From CAZAKZ01 sp964485695 (GTDB lineage: Bacteria > Planctomycetota > JAFGQW01), in assembly GCA_964485695.1 (NCBI GenBank), contig CAZAKZ010000106.1:1-20947 (forward strand): 20,947 nt of DNA, written 5' to 3'. The notes beneath the pieces are model-generated. The model had not been told where the DNA came from. It searched no databases and saw nothing but the letters and a program-made list of their open reading frames with translations. Shown here piece after piece: positions 1 to 7,988 of the stretch. Position numbers and translations under genes: made by a program. Numbering within the stretch: position 1 is the stretch's first letter; the number at the start of each line of letters is the position of its first letter.

Positions 1-46
1 CAGCCGCCTCGTGCGGACTCAAAAAACGGCTTTGTTGCAACAGGAA

Positions 47-970
47 CTACTTAGCCTCTTTCTTCCGATCCCGCCCGGCCTCGTGGCTGGTGACGGCATG
101 GATCCGGGACACGCCTGGCGTCCCTTCCACCCTCGCAGCCAGCCGCCTGCACGCCTCTCCGCCTCCAGGGCACGCGGCAAAGAGGCCCGATCCGCTTCCG
201 GTCACGAGGAAGCGCAGGCCGGTACGGCTCTCGAGCGACCGCGCCATGCCCTCGAGTTCCGGATGCAACCGCATGGCGGTCTCGGTAAGGCGATTGAACG
301 GTCCCTCTGGGGATCCCACGCGTGAAAACACGCCCCACCCTCCCTCGGTCAGACTCCGGGCGAATACCCTAACGGAGCGCCCCGGCAGTGTCAAGTCGAG
401 GCGGAGGTTCCTGAACACCCGGGCCGTGGATGCCTTCACCTCTGGAATCACCAGCACGAAATCCATGGGCGCCACCCCCCTCAGCGGCGTCACCTTCTCG
501 CCCACGCCCTCGCACACGGCCGTCCCCCCGGTGAGGAAGAAGGGCACGTCCGCGCCCAGGTCCACGGCCGCGGCTTGCAGGGCCGCTTCGGTTCTGGCTC
601 CGCCCGTGAGGCGGTTCACGGCCCGGAGCACTGCAGCCGCATCGCTACTGCCGCCGCCCAGACCGGCCCCCGCAGGGATCCGCTTCTCGAGGTCCACGTG
701 CACGGTGCACCCCGGATCCTCGTCCAGCAGCACCCGGGCCGCTCTGTAGGCCAGGTTGTCCTCGGGCCGGGCCGTCACCGGAGGCGTGCATTGGAGCACC
801 ACCGCCGGCGCCCCGGGGGCCCGGCCGGTCTCGAGGCGCACGGTCACCGTGTCCGTGAGGTCCACGGCGTGCATCACCGTGGCCAGTTCGTGGTAACCGT
901 CGGACCGTTTGCCCAGCACCTCCAGAAAGAGGTTCAGCTTGGCAGGCGCCTCGAGCCGGATCCGATGCAT
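47..970 (-). CDS. ispE: 4-diphosphocytidyl-2-C-methyl-D-erythritol kinase
   Basis: Predicted 307-residue cytoplasmic GHMP kinase that phosphorylates CDP-methylerythritol in the non-mevalonate (MEP) isoprenoid pathway. The N-terminus carries APAKLNLFLEVLGKRSDGYH, with the conserved lysine at residue 11. The ATP-binding glycine loop GAGLGGGSSD is at 101-110, the catalytic aspartate is D141 in ADVPFFLTGG, and the third GHMP motif VTGSGSGLFAACP lies near the C-terminus. Length is slightly above the usual 280-300 because of a charged tail. The ATG is preceded by GGAGG with 5-base spacing, which supports this start. It is the last gene of the leftward operon, 34 bases after panC. No clear terminator is visible in the 46 bases left in the window. 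Assignment is firm from motifs; no alignment was run. Confidence 0.96.
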   Translation of the reverse strand: MHRIRLEAPAKLNLFLEVLGKRSDGYHELATVMHAVDLTDTVTVRLETGRAPGAPAVVLQCTPPVTARPEDNLAYRAARVLLDEDPGCTVHVDLEKRIPAGAGLGGGSSDAAAVLRAVNRLTGGARTEAALQAAAVDLGADVPFFLTGGTAVCEGVGEKVTPLRGVAPMDFVLVIPEVKASTARVFRNLRLDLTLPGRSVRVFARSLTEGGWGVFSRVGSPEGPFNRLTETAMRLHPELEGMARSLESRTGLRFLVTGSGSGLFAACPGGGEACRRLAARVEGTPGVSRIHAVTSHEAGRDRKKEAK

Positions 971-1004
971 GGGGTCCTCCGGGATACGGAAGTCTGAAGG
1001 GCGT

Positions 1005-1850
1005 TCACGCCCCCAGAACCACGTTGTCGATGAGGCGAATACCCTCCACGTAGGCGGCCACGGCCAGGACCGCGGTCTCCCCCACCCGGACCACGGGCTT
1101 CAGGGTGTCGGCGGCCACCAGCTCCACGTACTGGATCTCCACCCCCGACCCGGTGTCCAGGACCTGCCGGGCCGTGTCCAGGAGCCGGGCCGCGTCCCGC
1201 TCCCCGGCCTCGAAGGCCTCTCGGGCAGCGGTCAAGCTCCGGCTCAGGGCCAGGGCCCGCCCCCGGCCCTCGGGGCTCAGGCCCAGGTTCCGGGAGCTCA
1301 TGGCCAGGCCGTCGTCCTCGCGCATTGTGGGCCGCACCACCACCTCCACGGCCATGTCCAGGTCCCGGGCCATGCGCCCGAGCACCATGGCCTGCTGGAA
1401 GTCCTTGCGGCCGAAGTAGGCCCGGTGGGGCTGCACCAGGTTGAAGAGCTTGGCCACCACCGTGGTGACGCCCCGGAAATGGCCCGGCCGGTAGCGGCCG
1501 CACAGGCCCTCGGTCATGCCCTCCACGTCCACGTAGGTGCAGAATCCCGGCGCATAGAGGATCTCGGGCGTGGGCGTGAACACCAGGTGCACGCCCTCGG
1601 CCTCGAGGCGGGCCGTATCCCCCTCCAGGTCGCGCGGGTAGCGGTCCAGATCCTCGTTTTCCCCGAACTGCAGGGGATTGACGAAGATGCTCACTGCCGT
1701 GTGGTCATCGGCTTCTCTGGAGGCCCGCACCAGGGAGAGGTGGCCCTCGTGGAGCGCACCCATGGTAGGCACGAAGCCCAGGGACTTGCGCCCCCGCTTC
1801 AGGGACGCTACAGCCTCCCGGACCTCCTGGGCCGTGGAAACAACGTGCAT
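1005..1850 (-). CDS. panC: Pantothenate synthetase
   Basis: Predicted 281-residue cytoplasmic enzyme that joins pantoate and beta-alanine using ATP, in vitamin B5/CoA synthesis. All signature blocks are present: FVPTMGALHEGH (residues 26-37, nucleotide-binding HxGH-type motif), SIFVNPLQFGENEDLDRYPR, RYRPGHFRGVTTVVAKLFNL, YFGRKDFQQ and MSSRNLGLSPEGR. Length is normal for the family. The sequence at the start reads GTGATG: I chose the ATG at 1850, whose A is shared with the folK stop TGA. The GTG at 1853 (one residue longer, overlapping the stop as GTGA) is equally possible. An upstream GAGGA serves either start. Translational coupling to folK is likely. Confidence 0.95.
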   Translation of the reverse strand: MHVVSTAQEVREAVASLKRGRKSLGFVPTMGALHEGHLSLVRASREADDHTAVSIFVNPLQFGENEDLDRYPRDLEGDTARLEAEGVHLVFTPTPEILYAPGFCTYVDVEGMTEGLCGRYRPGHFRGVTTVVAKLFNLVQPHRAYFGRKDFQQAMVLGRMARDLDMAVEVVVRPTMREDDGLAMSSRNLGLSPEGRGRALALSRSLTAAREAFEAGERDAARLLDTARQVLDTGSGVEIQYVELVAADTLKPVVRVGETAVLAVAAYVEGIRLIDNVVLGA

Positions 1851-2347
1851 CACCGGGTCCTCGATCGTTCGAGCAGGGTCGCCACCCTCTCTTCCAGACC
1901 CGGCACCACCACTTGCGGGGCGATCTCCGCCAGGGGTCGGAGCACGAACTCCCTCTCGTGCAGCCGGGGATGGGGCACCGTCAGGTCCGGGCCGCGGATA
2001 ACGTAGCGTCCGAAGAGAAGGAGATCAAGGTCCAGGGTGCGGGGGCCCCACCGCACCTCGCGGGTCCGGCCGGCCCGGGCCTCGGCCTCCTGGAGCACCC
2101 GGAGAAACGCGTGTGCCTCGAGGGTCGTCCGGGCCTCGAAGGCGCCGTTCAGGAACGGGGGGCCCGGCGCGCCCACGGCCTCGGTCTCGAGGAGGCGGCT
2201 CACCCGGCCCACGGTGACCGCGGGGTGGGCGGCCACGAAGTCGATGCCCTGGCGGATAATCCGATCCCGGTCGCCGAGGTTGGATCCCACGCCCACGTGG
2301 GCGAGGACGGATCGGGAGGCGCCGGCGCTACTCCGGGCCGAGGTCAT
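1850..2347 (-). CDS. folK: 2-amino-4-hydroxy-6-hydroxymethyldihydropteridine pyrophosphokinase (HPPK)
   Basis: Predicted 165-residue cytoplasmic enzyme that transfers pyrophosphate from ATP to 6-hydroxymethyl-dihydropterin in folate synthesis. Visible family blocks are HVGVGSNLGDRDRII near residue 17, PFLNGAF at 64-70, VRWGPRTLDLDLLLFG with the metal-binding D106xD108 pair, and VPHPRLHEREFVLRPL near 124-138. The reading frame is open further upstream, to 2428. That extension lies wholly within pssA and resembles no HPPK, so I chose the ATG at 2347, which gives a normal family length with a short extra N-terminal tail. The gene overlaps the pssA 3' end by 20 bases and touches the panC start, so it is probably translationally coupled on both sides. 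Confidence 0.94.
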   Translation of the reverse strand: MTSARSSAGASRSVLAHVGVGSNLGDRDRIIRQGIDFVAAHPAVTVGRVSRLLETEAVGAPGPPFLNGAFEARTTLEAHAFLRVLQEAEARAGRTREVRWGPRTLDLDLLLFGRYVIRGPDLTVPHPRLHEREFVLRPLAEIAPQVVVPGLEERVATLLERSRTR

Positions 2348-3194
2348 CTTGGTCCTGGATCTGGAATCCCTTGCGCCAGGGCCCGGGGATGAGAAAGGCC
2401 ACGAGGGAAAACACTGCGTATCCGACAAAGGCCAGGGCCAGGCCGATCTCGGTGAAGAACACCGCCAGGATCAAGAGGCCGAGGAGGAGGATCACGAAGG
2501 GGAAGGGCCTGCGGCCCCGGGTCAGCCAGTTCACGGCGTGGGCAAAGGGCACCCGACTCACCATGAGGAGGCCCAGGAAGACGAGGAGGAACGGCAGCCC
2601 GTGTAAAATGGCGTCGGCGATGCGGGCCGACAGGGCCTCACCCAGAATGCCGGAGAAGATCTTGTCGTGGAGTAGCGAGTGACGGATCAGGACCAGAGAG
2701 GCCAGGACGCCGGCGGCAGCGGGTGTGGGCAGGCCCACGAAGAAGTGGGTGGGCCCCTTTCGGCCCTCGATGTTCTCCACGTTGTAGCGGGCCAGGCGCA
2801 GGATGGCGCAGGCCACGAACAGGACGCAGAACCACAGGGCCACCCTGGGGTGGGCGGAGAAGAGGCTGGGTGCGCGCTGGGCCAGCACCTTCACCAGGAA
2901 GGCCGGTGCCACGCCGAAGGTGATGACGTCGCAGAGGCTGTCGAGCTCGGCGCCGAAGGCGCTGTCGCTCCGGGCCAGCCGGGCAATGAGGCCGTCCAGG
3001 GCGTCGAACACCATGCCCAGGAAGATCAGCCACGCCGATCGCTTGAGCAGGACCTCCGGTCCCACTTCCGGATTGCTGCCGAAGTCGCCCAGGGCGTCGG
3101 CCACGTAGGCCAGGGCCAGAAACCCGCAGAACGCGTTGCCGAGGGTGAGGAGGGTGGGGACCACAGCAATGGTCCGGACGATTCTCTTCTTCAC
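2328..3194 (-). CDS. pssA: CDP-diacylglycerol--serine O-phosphatidyltransferase (phosphatidylserine synthase)
   Basis: Predicted 288-residue inner-membrane enzyme that makes phosphatidylserine from CDP-diacylglycerol and L-serine. The CDP-alcohol phosphatidyltransferase signature DGx2ARx8Gx3Dx3D is intact from D67 to D89 (DGLIAR, then G81, D85, D89), preceded by D64. The N-terminus TIAVVPTLLTLGNAFCGFLA and several later hydrophobic stretches (about residues 95-115, 145-165, 190-215 and 225-265) fit a polytopic membrane protein of the type II (Bacillus-like) PssA family. The start is GTG, with a GAAGAAAG purine run upstream. The gene sits 36 bases after psd, which uses its product. A C-terminal polar tail of about 20 residues is unremarkable. 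Confidence 0.95.
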   Translation of the reverse strand: MKKRIVRTIAVVPTLLTLGNAFCGFLALAYVADALGDFGSNPEVGPEVLLKRSAWLIFLGMVFDALDGLIARLARSDSAFGAELDSLCDVITFGVAPAFLVKVLAQRAPSLFSAHPRVALWFCVLFVACAILRLARYNVENIEGRKGPTHFFVGLPTPAAAGVLASLVLIRHSLLHDKIFSGILGEALSARIADAILHGLPFLLVFLGLLMVSRVPFAHAVNWLTRGRRPFPFVILLLGLLILAVFFTEIGLALAFVGYAVFSLVAFLIPGPWRKGFQIQDQDDLGPE

Positions 3195-3230
3195 GGTACT
3201 TTCTTCAGGACCTTCTTCAGGGTGGAGTCC

Positions 3231-3944
3231 TCAGGTGCGAGAAGCATCCGTATCCGCAGGGGTCGAGGGAATATTGCCGGCCGGGGGCGGACCGGCCAGG
3301 TAGCCGATGACGGTCAATCCGGCCTTGACCCGGTCCCCCACCTTCACGGCGGGCTCGAAACCGGAATCCACGGGGATGTAGAACTCGGTGCGGGAGCCGA
3401 GCTTGATCATGCCGATTTCCTGGCCGCGCCGGACCACGGCCCGCGGGGCCAGGGGGCATACGATGCGCCGGGCAATGGCGCCCGATACCTGGCGCACCAC
3501 CACCGAGAGATCCCCCCCGCAGTGGATACCGATCCAGTTGGACTCGTTCACCTTCAGGCTCTCGGGATCGAGGACGTTCAGGAACCGGCCCGGTCGCCGG
3601 TGGGTCCAGACCACCTCCCCCCCCATGGGCGCCCGGTTCAGGTGCACGTTGAAGACGCTCAGGAAGATGCCGATGCGCCGGGCGGGCACGCCCAGGAAGT
3701 CGACGGTGTCCACCACGTCCACGTCGGTGATCTTGCCGTCGGCCGGGGCCACCACGGCCAGGGGATCGTCCGGAGGCACCCGGCGGGGATCCCGGAAGAA
3801 GTAGAGCACCCCAAGGCCGACGAGGACAAAGGGCAGACCCACCAGGGGGTGAAGGATCCACCCCAGGACGACGGCGTGGACAAAGGCGCCGCCGGCGTAC
3901 AGGAGGATCTCCTTGGCTCCGTACCGGGTCAGGGGAATGTGCAT
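3231..3944 (-). CDS. psd: Phosphatidylserine decarboxylase proenzyme
   Basis: Predicted 237-residue membrane-associated enzyme that converts phosphatidylserine to phosphatidylethanolamine. It belongs to the short psd class. One or two hydrophobic segments lie at about residues 15-50. Family motifs then follow: VVAPADGKITDV (64-75), IFLSVFNVHLNRAP (93-106) and IGMIKLGSRTEFYIP (177-191). Self-cleavage is expected between G183 and S184, leaving a pyruvoyl group on the small C-terminal subunit; LGSR is the short-class equivalent of the LGST site. The ATG at 3944 opens the leftward operon. Pairing with pssA reconstitutes the two-step route to phosphatidylethanolamine. The C-terminal 20 residues are proline- and serine-rich and not conserved in kind. 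Confidence 0.95.
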   Translation of the reverse strand: MHIPLTRYGAKEILLYAGGAFVHAVVLGWILHPLVGLPFVLVGLGVLYFFRDPRRVPPDDPLAVVAPADGKITDVDVVDTVDFLGVPARRIGIFLSVFNVHLNRAPMGGEVVWTHRRPGRFLNVLDPESLKVNESNWIGIHCGGDLSVVVRQVSGAIARRIVCPLAPRAVVRRGQEIGMIKLGSRTEFYIPVDSGFEPAVKVGDRVKAGLTVIGYLAGPPPAGNIPSTPADTDASRT

Positions 3945-3983
3945 GGAAACCTGTTCGTCAAACGATGCAACCGGGTATATAAG

Positions 3984-4013
3984 TATTTACCTTTTCCAGG
4001 GGTAGGATGTCAA
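3984..4013 (-). promoter_or_regulatory. Candidate sigma-70-type promoter of the psd-pssA-folK-panC-ispE operon
   Basis: On the minus strand a perfect TTGACA (-35) lies at 4013-4008. An AT-rich stretch GTAAATACTTATATA follows 17 bases later. The best-spaced -10 hexamers are weak (GTAAAT at 17, TAAATA at 18), so only the -35 is a strong match. The region lies 40-70 bases upstream of the psd ATG, the right place for the operon promoter, and is clearly more AT-rich than its surroundings. Confidence 0.45.
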
Positions 4014-4102
4014 GACCGGGGCCTGGGGCGGGATTTCGCTCCCGGGGCGGATTTTGCCGACGGAGGGGTGGAGCGCCTTGCGCGCATGGGGAAAATACGT
4101 AG

Positions 4103-4122
4103 GATCCCGGCAGACCGGGATC
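4103..4122. repeat. Perfect inverted repeat (8-bp stem, 4-base loop) upstream of eno
   Basis: GATCCCGG and CCGGGATC flank the loop CAGA with no mismatch. The element ends 27 bases before the preferred eno ATG at 4150 and 3 bases before an in-frame upstream ATG at 4126. As DNA it is an operator-like dyad; as RNA it is a stable hairpin in the eno 5' leader. There is no T-run after it, so it is not a standard terminator. Confidence 0.7.
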
Positions 4123-4149
4123 ACAATGACTATCGGGCGGGAGCTTGTG

Positions 4150-5436
4150 ATGATCATCGATGGTATCCACGCACGAGAGGTGCTCGATTCCCGGGGAAAT
4201 CCCACCGTGGAGGTGGAGGTCACCCTGGAGTTCGGCACCGTGGGCCGGGCCATGGTCCCGTCGGGCGCCTCCACCGGCACCCACGAGGCCCTGGAACTCA
4301 GGGACGGGGAGGGCGACCGCTATTTCGGCAAGGGCGTGACCCAGGCCGTGGACAACGTGCGCAAGCACCTGGGTCCACTGCTCATGGGTCAGGACGCCAC
4401 GAACCAGGTGGCCCTGGATCGCCTCATGATCCAGGCCGACGACACGCCCAACAAGAGCAAGTTCGGCGCCAACGCCATCCTGGGCGTGAGCCTGGCCGCG
4501 GCCCGGGCCGTGGCCGACACCCTGGAGGTGCCGCTCTACCGCTACCTCGGCGGCGCCGGAGCCCGGGTGCTGCCCGTGCCCATGATGAACATCCTGAACG
4601 GCGGATCCCACGCCGACAACAACATGGATGTCCAGGAGTTCATGGTCATGCCCGTGGGCGCGGCCTCCTTTGCCGAGGGGCTCCGGGCCGGAGCCGAGAT
4701 CTTCCAGGCCCTGAAGGCCGTCCTGAAGGACAGGGGCCTCAGCACCAACGTCGGGGACGAGGGCGGATTTGCGCCCAACCTGGGCACCAATGCCGAGGCC
4801 ATCGAGGTGATCCTCCAGGCCATAGAGAAGACCGGCCGCGCTCCGGGCAAGGACGTCTACCTGGCCCTCGACACGGCTGCGTCGGAGTTCTACGAGGCCC
4901 AGGACAAGATCTACAACCTGGTGGGCGAGGGCCGGAAGCTCGACGCCGGCGGCATGGTGGACCTCTACCAGACCTGGGTGGAGGCCTATCCCATCCTGAG
5001 CATCGAGGACGGCCTGGACGAGGACGACTGGGAGGGCTGGCAGCACCAGACCACCACCCTCGGCCACAAGGTGCAGCTGGTGGGCGACGACCTCTTCGTC
5101 ACCAACCCGGAACGCCTGGCCCGAGGCATCCAGGACAGGTGCGCCAACTCGATCCTGATCAAGCTGAACCAGATCGGCTCCCTCACCGAGACCCTGGAGG
5201 TCATGGAGACCGCGTTCCGGGCCGGATGGTCCTGCGTGGTGTCGCACCGCAGCGGCGAGACCGAGGACACCACCATCGCGGACCTGGCCGTGGCCATGGG
5301 CACCGGACAGATCAAGACCGGGAGCCTCTGCCGCAGCGAACGCGTCGCCAAGTACAACCGCCTGCTCCGCATCGAGGAGGAACTCGGGAATGCAGCGCAA
5401 TATGGACGACCGGACGGCATCCGCTACCCCTTCTAG
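4150..5436 (+). CDS. eno: Enolase (phosphopyruvate hydratase)
   Basis: Predicted 428-residue glycolytic enzyme interconverting 2-phosphoglycerate and phosphoenolpyruvate with Mg2+. Hallmarks are REVLDSRGNPTVEVEV at the N-terminus, GASTGTHEALELRD, SKFGANAILGVSLA, NGGSHADNNMDVQEFM, GDEGGFAPNL, ALDTAASEFY and SIEDGLDEDDW. The active-site region continues with LVGDDLFVTN, ANSILIKLNQIGSLTET (catalytic lysine), SHRSGETEDTTIADLAV and IKTGSLCRSERVAKYN. The frame is open upstream to 4054 and has another ATG at 4126. I chose ATG 4150 because GGGAG lies 6 bases before it and MIIDGIHAREVLDSRG aligns with the normal family N-terminus. The 3' end overlaps the next gene by 47 bases. A weak promoter candidate (TTGCGC, 16 bases, TAGGAT) lies just before the upstream hairpin. 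Confidence 0.97.
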   Translation: MIIDGIHAREVLDSRGNPTVEVEVTLEFGTVGRAMVPSGASTGTHEALELRDGEGDRYFGKGVTQAVDNVRKHLGPLLMGQDATNQVALDRLMIQADDTPNKSKFGANAILGVSLAAARAVADTLEVPLYRYLGGAGARVLPVPMMNILNGGSHADNNMDVQEFMVMPVGAASFAEGLRAGAEIFQALKAVLKDRGLSTNVGDEGGFAPNLGTNAEAIEVILQAIEKTGRAPGKDVYLALDTAASEFYEAQDKIYNLVGEGRKLDAGGMVDLYQTWVEAYPILSIEDGLDEDDWEGWQHQTTTLGHKVQLVGDDLFVTNPERLARGIQDRCANSILIKLNQIGSLTETLEVMETAFRAGWSCVVSHRSGETEDTTIADLAVAMGTGQIKTGSLCRSERVAKYNRLLRIEEELGNAAQYGRPDGIRYPF

Positions 5437-5731
5437 ATCTTCTGGTTCTTCTGGATATAGACTCCTCCGGGGCCTGGACTGGACCATCATCGTCGTGGGT
5501 CTCGGCCTGGCTGTGCTCCTGCTGGTGGGCGGGCTCCTACCCGCAAGGGAGCGGAGTCACCGCCTCCACCGCAAGAACCAGGACCTCGCGGAAGAGATCC
5601 TGAAGACCCGGAAGGAGAACCGGAATCTGCTGCGGACCATCCAGGACCTGCAGCATGACCCGCAGACCCTGGAACGCATCCTCCGGGAAAAAGGGGGCCT
5701 CCGGGAGGGAGAGGAACGCGTGCGTGAGTGA
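5390..5731 (+). CDS. Septum formation initiator (FtsB/DivIC-like) protein
   Basis: Predicted 113-residue bitopic membrane protein. Residues 1-30 are polar and cytoplasmic (serine/arginine-rich). Residues 31-51 form one hydrophobic segment (WTIIVVGLGLAVLLLVGGLL). Residues 55-90 form a charged coiled coil (KNQDLAEEILKTRKENRNLL). The tail DPQTLERILREKGGLREGEE matches the FtsB/DivIC C-terminal pattern that follows the coil. FtsB partners with FtsL and FtsQ in the divisome; the position directly after eno matches a common bacterial arrangement. The start lies inside eno, 47 bases before its stop, with GAGGAGG 9 bases upstream of the ATG at 5390. A second in-frame ATG at 5402 is less well served. 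Family assignment is good; the specific paralogue is uncertain. Confidence 0.85.
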   Translation: MQRNMDDRTASATPSRSSGSSGYRLLRGLDWTIIVVGLGLAVLLLVGGLLPARERSHRLHRKNQDLAEEILKTRKENRNLLRTIQDLQHDPQTLERILREKGGLREGEERVRE

Positions 5732-5789
5732 GTGCGCCCCTTTCACAGTTGTTTTTTGGGATCTGCCTTTTGAGGACCTCTGACTGCCC

Positions 5790-7955
5790 ATGCATCTGGC
5801 GCGTCTGGCTGCCCTGATCCTTCTCTTCTGGCCGATGACCTCGGCAGCCCAGCCCCTGCCCACCCCCGGCCGCATGGCCTACGTCCTGGATGACCGGGAG
5901 CAGATCCAGACCCTGTTCAAGAAGGCGGAGACCGCGATCCTCGAGGGCCGGCCCCGCGATGCCCTGGAGCCCCTGCTCTCGGTGCTGCTCCTCAGCAGGG
6001 ACGAGGTGTGGTTCACGGGAGGGGAGCTCCACCTGGGGGTTCGGGAACGGGTCCGAACCGTGATGGCCTCCCTCCCGCTGGAGTGCATTGCCGCAGCCCG
6101 GGAGCACCGGGTCGTGGAGGCACGCGACCTCCTCGAGCAAAGCCTCTCCACCGGCGACGCCTCGGCCCTCTGGCGCTGTGTCGCCTGGTTCACCTTCAGC
6201 CGCCCCGGTGCCGACGCCCTCGAGATCCTTGCCGACCAGGCCATGGAACGCGGCGACGCAGGCCTGGCCCACCAGTGTCTGCGCCGCTACCTGCGCTACT
6301 ACCGGCCGCGAAAGGCGTACGAGGATCTGCCCTGGCCGCGCATCCTGGCCAAGGCCGGCAAGGTGGCGGCCCGGGTCGGCGACGTCCAGATGCTCCAGAA
6401 CATCCGCAACGCCGCGGCCCGGCTCCCTGCGACACGCCTCACCGTGGGCCACGACACCCTCGACCTGACGGCGTTCCTGAAGGGCCTCGCACCGCCGCCC
6501 GCAGCCCCGGCCCCTACGGGCAATTGGACCACTTTCGGCGGTAACAATCAGAGAACCGCCCGGCCCGACCTGCCCTGCCTCGAGTTTCAGGAGGTGTGGT
6601 CCGTGGACGACTTCCCCCGGATCAGCGAGTTCGAACGGGAAGGGAAGGGGGACGTGAAGAAGCGTTCCTACACCTGTCTCCAGTCCACCTACCCCCTGGT
6701 GGCGGGCAACCGGATCTACGACTTCAACGGCCGCGTCCTCGCGGTGCACGACCTGGCCAGCGGCAAGCGCCTGGCCAGCCAAAAATTCCGGGATACCAAT
6801 CCCGCGGATCGTTCGACCATGCCCTACCTGTTTCGCCACCAGACCCTGGGACCCGAGGGCGTCTACCTCATCACCGAGTATGAACCCGAACTCACCAACA
6901 GACCCACGCAGCGCGTCCTCCACGCCTACTCGGCGTTGACCCCGGAGGGAACCCTCCGCCACCGGTGGACCCGGGGCGGCCCCAAGGACCCGGATCCCCA
7001 CCTGGCCGCGGCCCGGCTCACGGGCAGCCCGCTCCGGACCGGTGACAAGGTCTACGTGGCAGGCACCCTGCGCAGCACCGATGACCGCGTCTACCTGTTC
7101 GCCCTGGATCCCCGGACCGGGGACCTGGCCTGGAAGCGGTTCCTCTGCGCCGGCGCCGGCCGGGGGGCCAAGGCCGCTTTCCAGCGGGTCCTGGGCAACG
7201 AGGAGCGCATCGATCCCACCCACGGCGAGATCATGGTGTCCGAAAACCGGGGCGTGGTCTACGTGGCCACCAACATGGGCGTGGTGGCGGCCCTGAGCCG
7301 GGGCGACGGCGAGATCCTGTGGCTGCATCGTTACCCGCGCCGGAGTCGGCCCCAGAATCCGAGCAACTGGCCGGCCGTGACCCAGCTCCCCTGGATGGAC
7401 AATCCGCTCCTCGTCGTGGGCGATCGCCTGTTCCTGACGCCGCGGGACTCCGACTACCTGCACATTCTGAACCAGGAGCCCGACCTCGTCCGGGGCCTGG
7501 TCCAGGCGGCCGTCCACAAGAAGACCCGGGTGGATGCCGAGTTTCTCTACCTGGTGGGGGCAGACGCCCGGCGGGCCTACCTGGCCGAGCGGCTCTGGCT
7601 CGAGGCCGGCCAGGTGCTGCGCATCACGGCCCTGAACCTGGACGGAACCCGCAACGCCGAGGCCTGGACGTTCGAGATCCCCCACGTCCGCAACGAGCAC
7701 GAGGGCCTGGACGACTACTTCACGGGTCGCGCACAACTCACTGCCCATCATCTCCTTGTGCCCACGAACAAGTCCGTCTACATCCTGGAGGCGGACACCG
7801 GTCGTCTGCAGCGGGTCCTGAATGCGCCCCGGCCCTTCACCCTGGAGGAGGGGCCCTGCTTCGGCAACCTGATCCCGGCCGGAGGTGGATTCCTGAACGC
7901 CCTGCCCGACCGCCTGGGCCGCTGGGGAATCCTCACCCCCCGATCCGAAAAATGA
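5790..7955 (+). CDS. Secreted TPR/PQQ-like beta-propeller protein
   Basis: Predicted 721-residue exported protein of unknown specific function. Residues 1-20 are a signal peptide (LARLAALILLFWPMTSAAQ, cleavage probably after SAAQ or nearby). Residues about 30-240 are alpha-helical with TPR-like repeats (AETAILEGRPRDALEPL, GDAGLAHQCLRRYLRYYRP). From about residue 243 a PQQ-like (BamB-type) propeller begins with NWTTFGGNNQRTARP, with blades such as RVYLFALDPRTGDLAWKRF and GVVYVATNMGVVAALSRG. Such propellers usually act as protein-interaction scaffolds; cofactor-binding enzyme function is not indicated. The protein is paralogous to the 1509-residue product encoded at 15190. A GAGG lies 14 bases before the ATG, rather far. 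It follows ftsB by 58 bases, and whether it is co-transcribed is unclear. Confidence 0.85.
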   Translation: MHLARLAALILLFWPMTSAAQPLPTPGRMAYVLDDREQIQTLFKKAETAILEGRPRDALEPLLSVLLLSRDEVWFTGGELHLGVRERVRTVMASLPLECIAAAREHRVVEARDLLEQSLSTGDASALWRCVAWFTFSRPGADALEILADQAMERGDAGLAHQCLRRYLRYYRPRKAYEDLPWPRILAKAGKVAARVGDVQMLQNIRNAAARLPATRLTVGHDTLDLTAFLKGLAPPPAAPAPTGNWTTFGGNNQRTARPDLPCLEFQEVWSVDDFPRISEFEREGKGDVKKRSYTCLQSTYPLVAGNRIYDFNGRVLAVHDLASGKRLASQKFRDTNPADRSTMPYLFRHQTLGPEGVYLITEYEPELTNRPTQRVLHAYSALTPEGTLRHRWTRGGPKDPDPHLAAARLTGSPLRTGDKVYVAGTLRSTDDRVYLFALDPRTGDLAWKRFLCAGAGRGAKAAFQRVLGNEERIDPTHGEIMVSENRGVVYVATNMGVVAALSRGDGEILWLHRYPRRSRPQNPSNWPAVTQLPWMDNPLLVVGDRLFLTPRDSDYLHILNQEPDLVRGLVQAAVHKKTRVDAEFLYLVGADARRAYLAERLWLEAGQVLRITALNLDGTRNAEAWTFEIPHVRNEHEGLDDYFTGRAQLTAHHLLVPTNKSVYILEADTGRLQRVLNAPRPFTLEEGPCFGNLIPAGGGFLNALPDRLGRWGILTPRSEK

Positions 7956-7988
7956 CGATATGAAAAATCGACCCCTCGCATGGCGAGC

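Noticed and set aside
1..46. Perfect palindrome TGTTGCAACA at 33-42 followed, on the minus strand, by a T-run, considered as an ispE terminator.
   Set aside because: The palindrome has no loop and is separated from the T-run by AAGCCG, so it cannot form a normal intrinsic terminator. The window edge prevents further judgement.
5790..7955. Annotation as a PQQ-dependent alcohol or glucose dehydrogenase, or as BamB.
   Set aside because: There are no visible PQQ-enzyme catalytic motifs or adjacent cytochrome, no lipobox for BamB, and the helical N-terminal domain is foreign to both.
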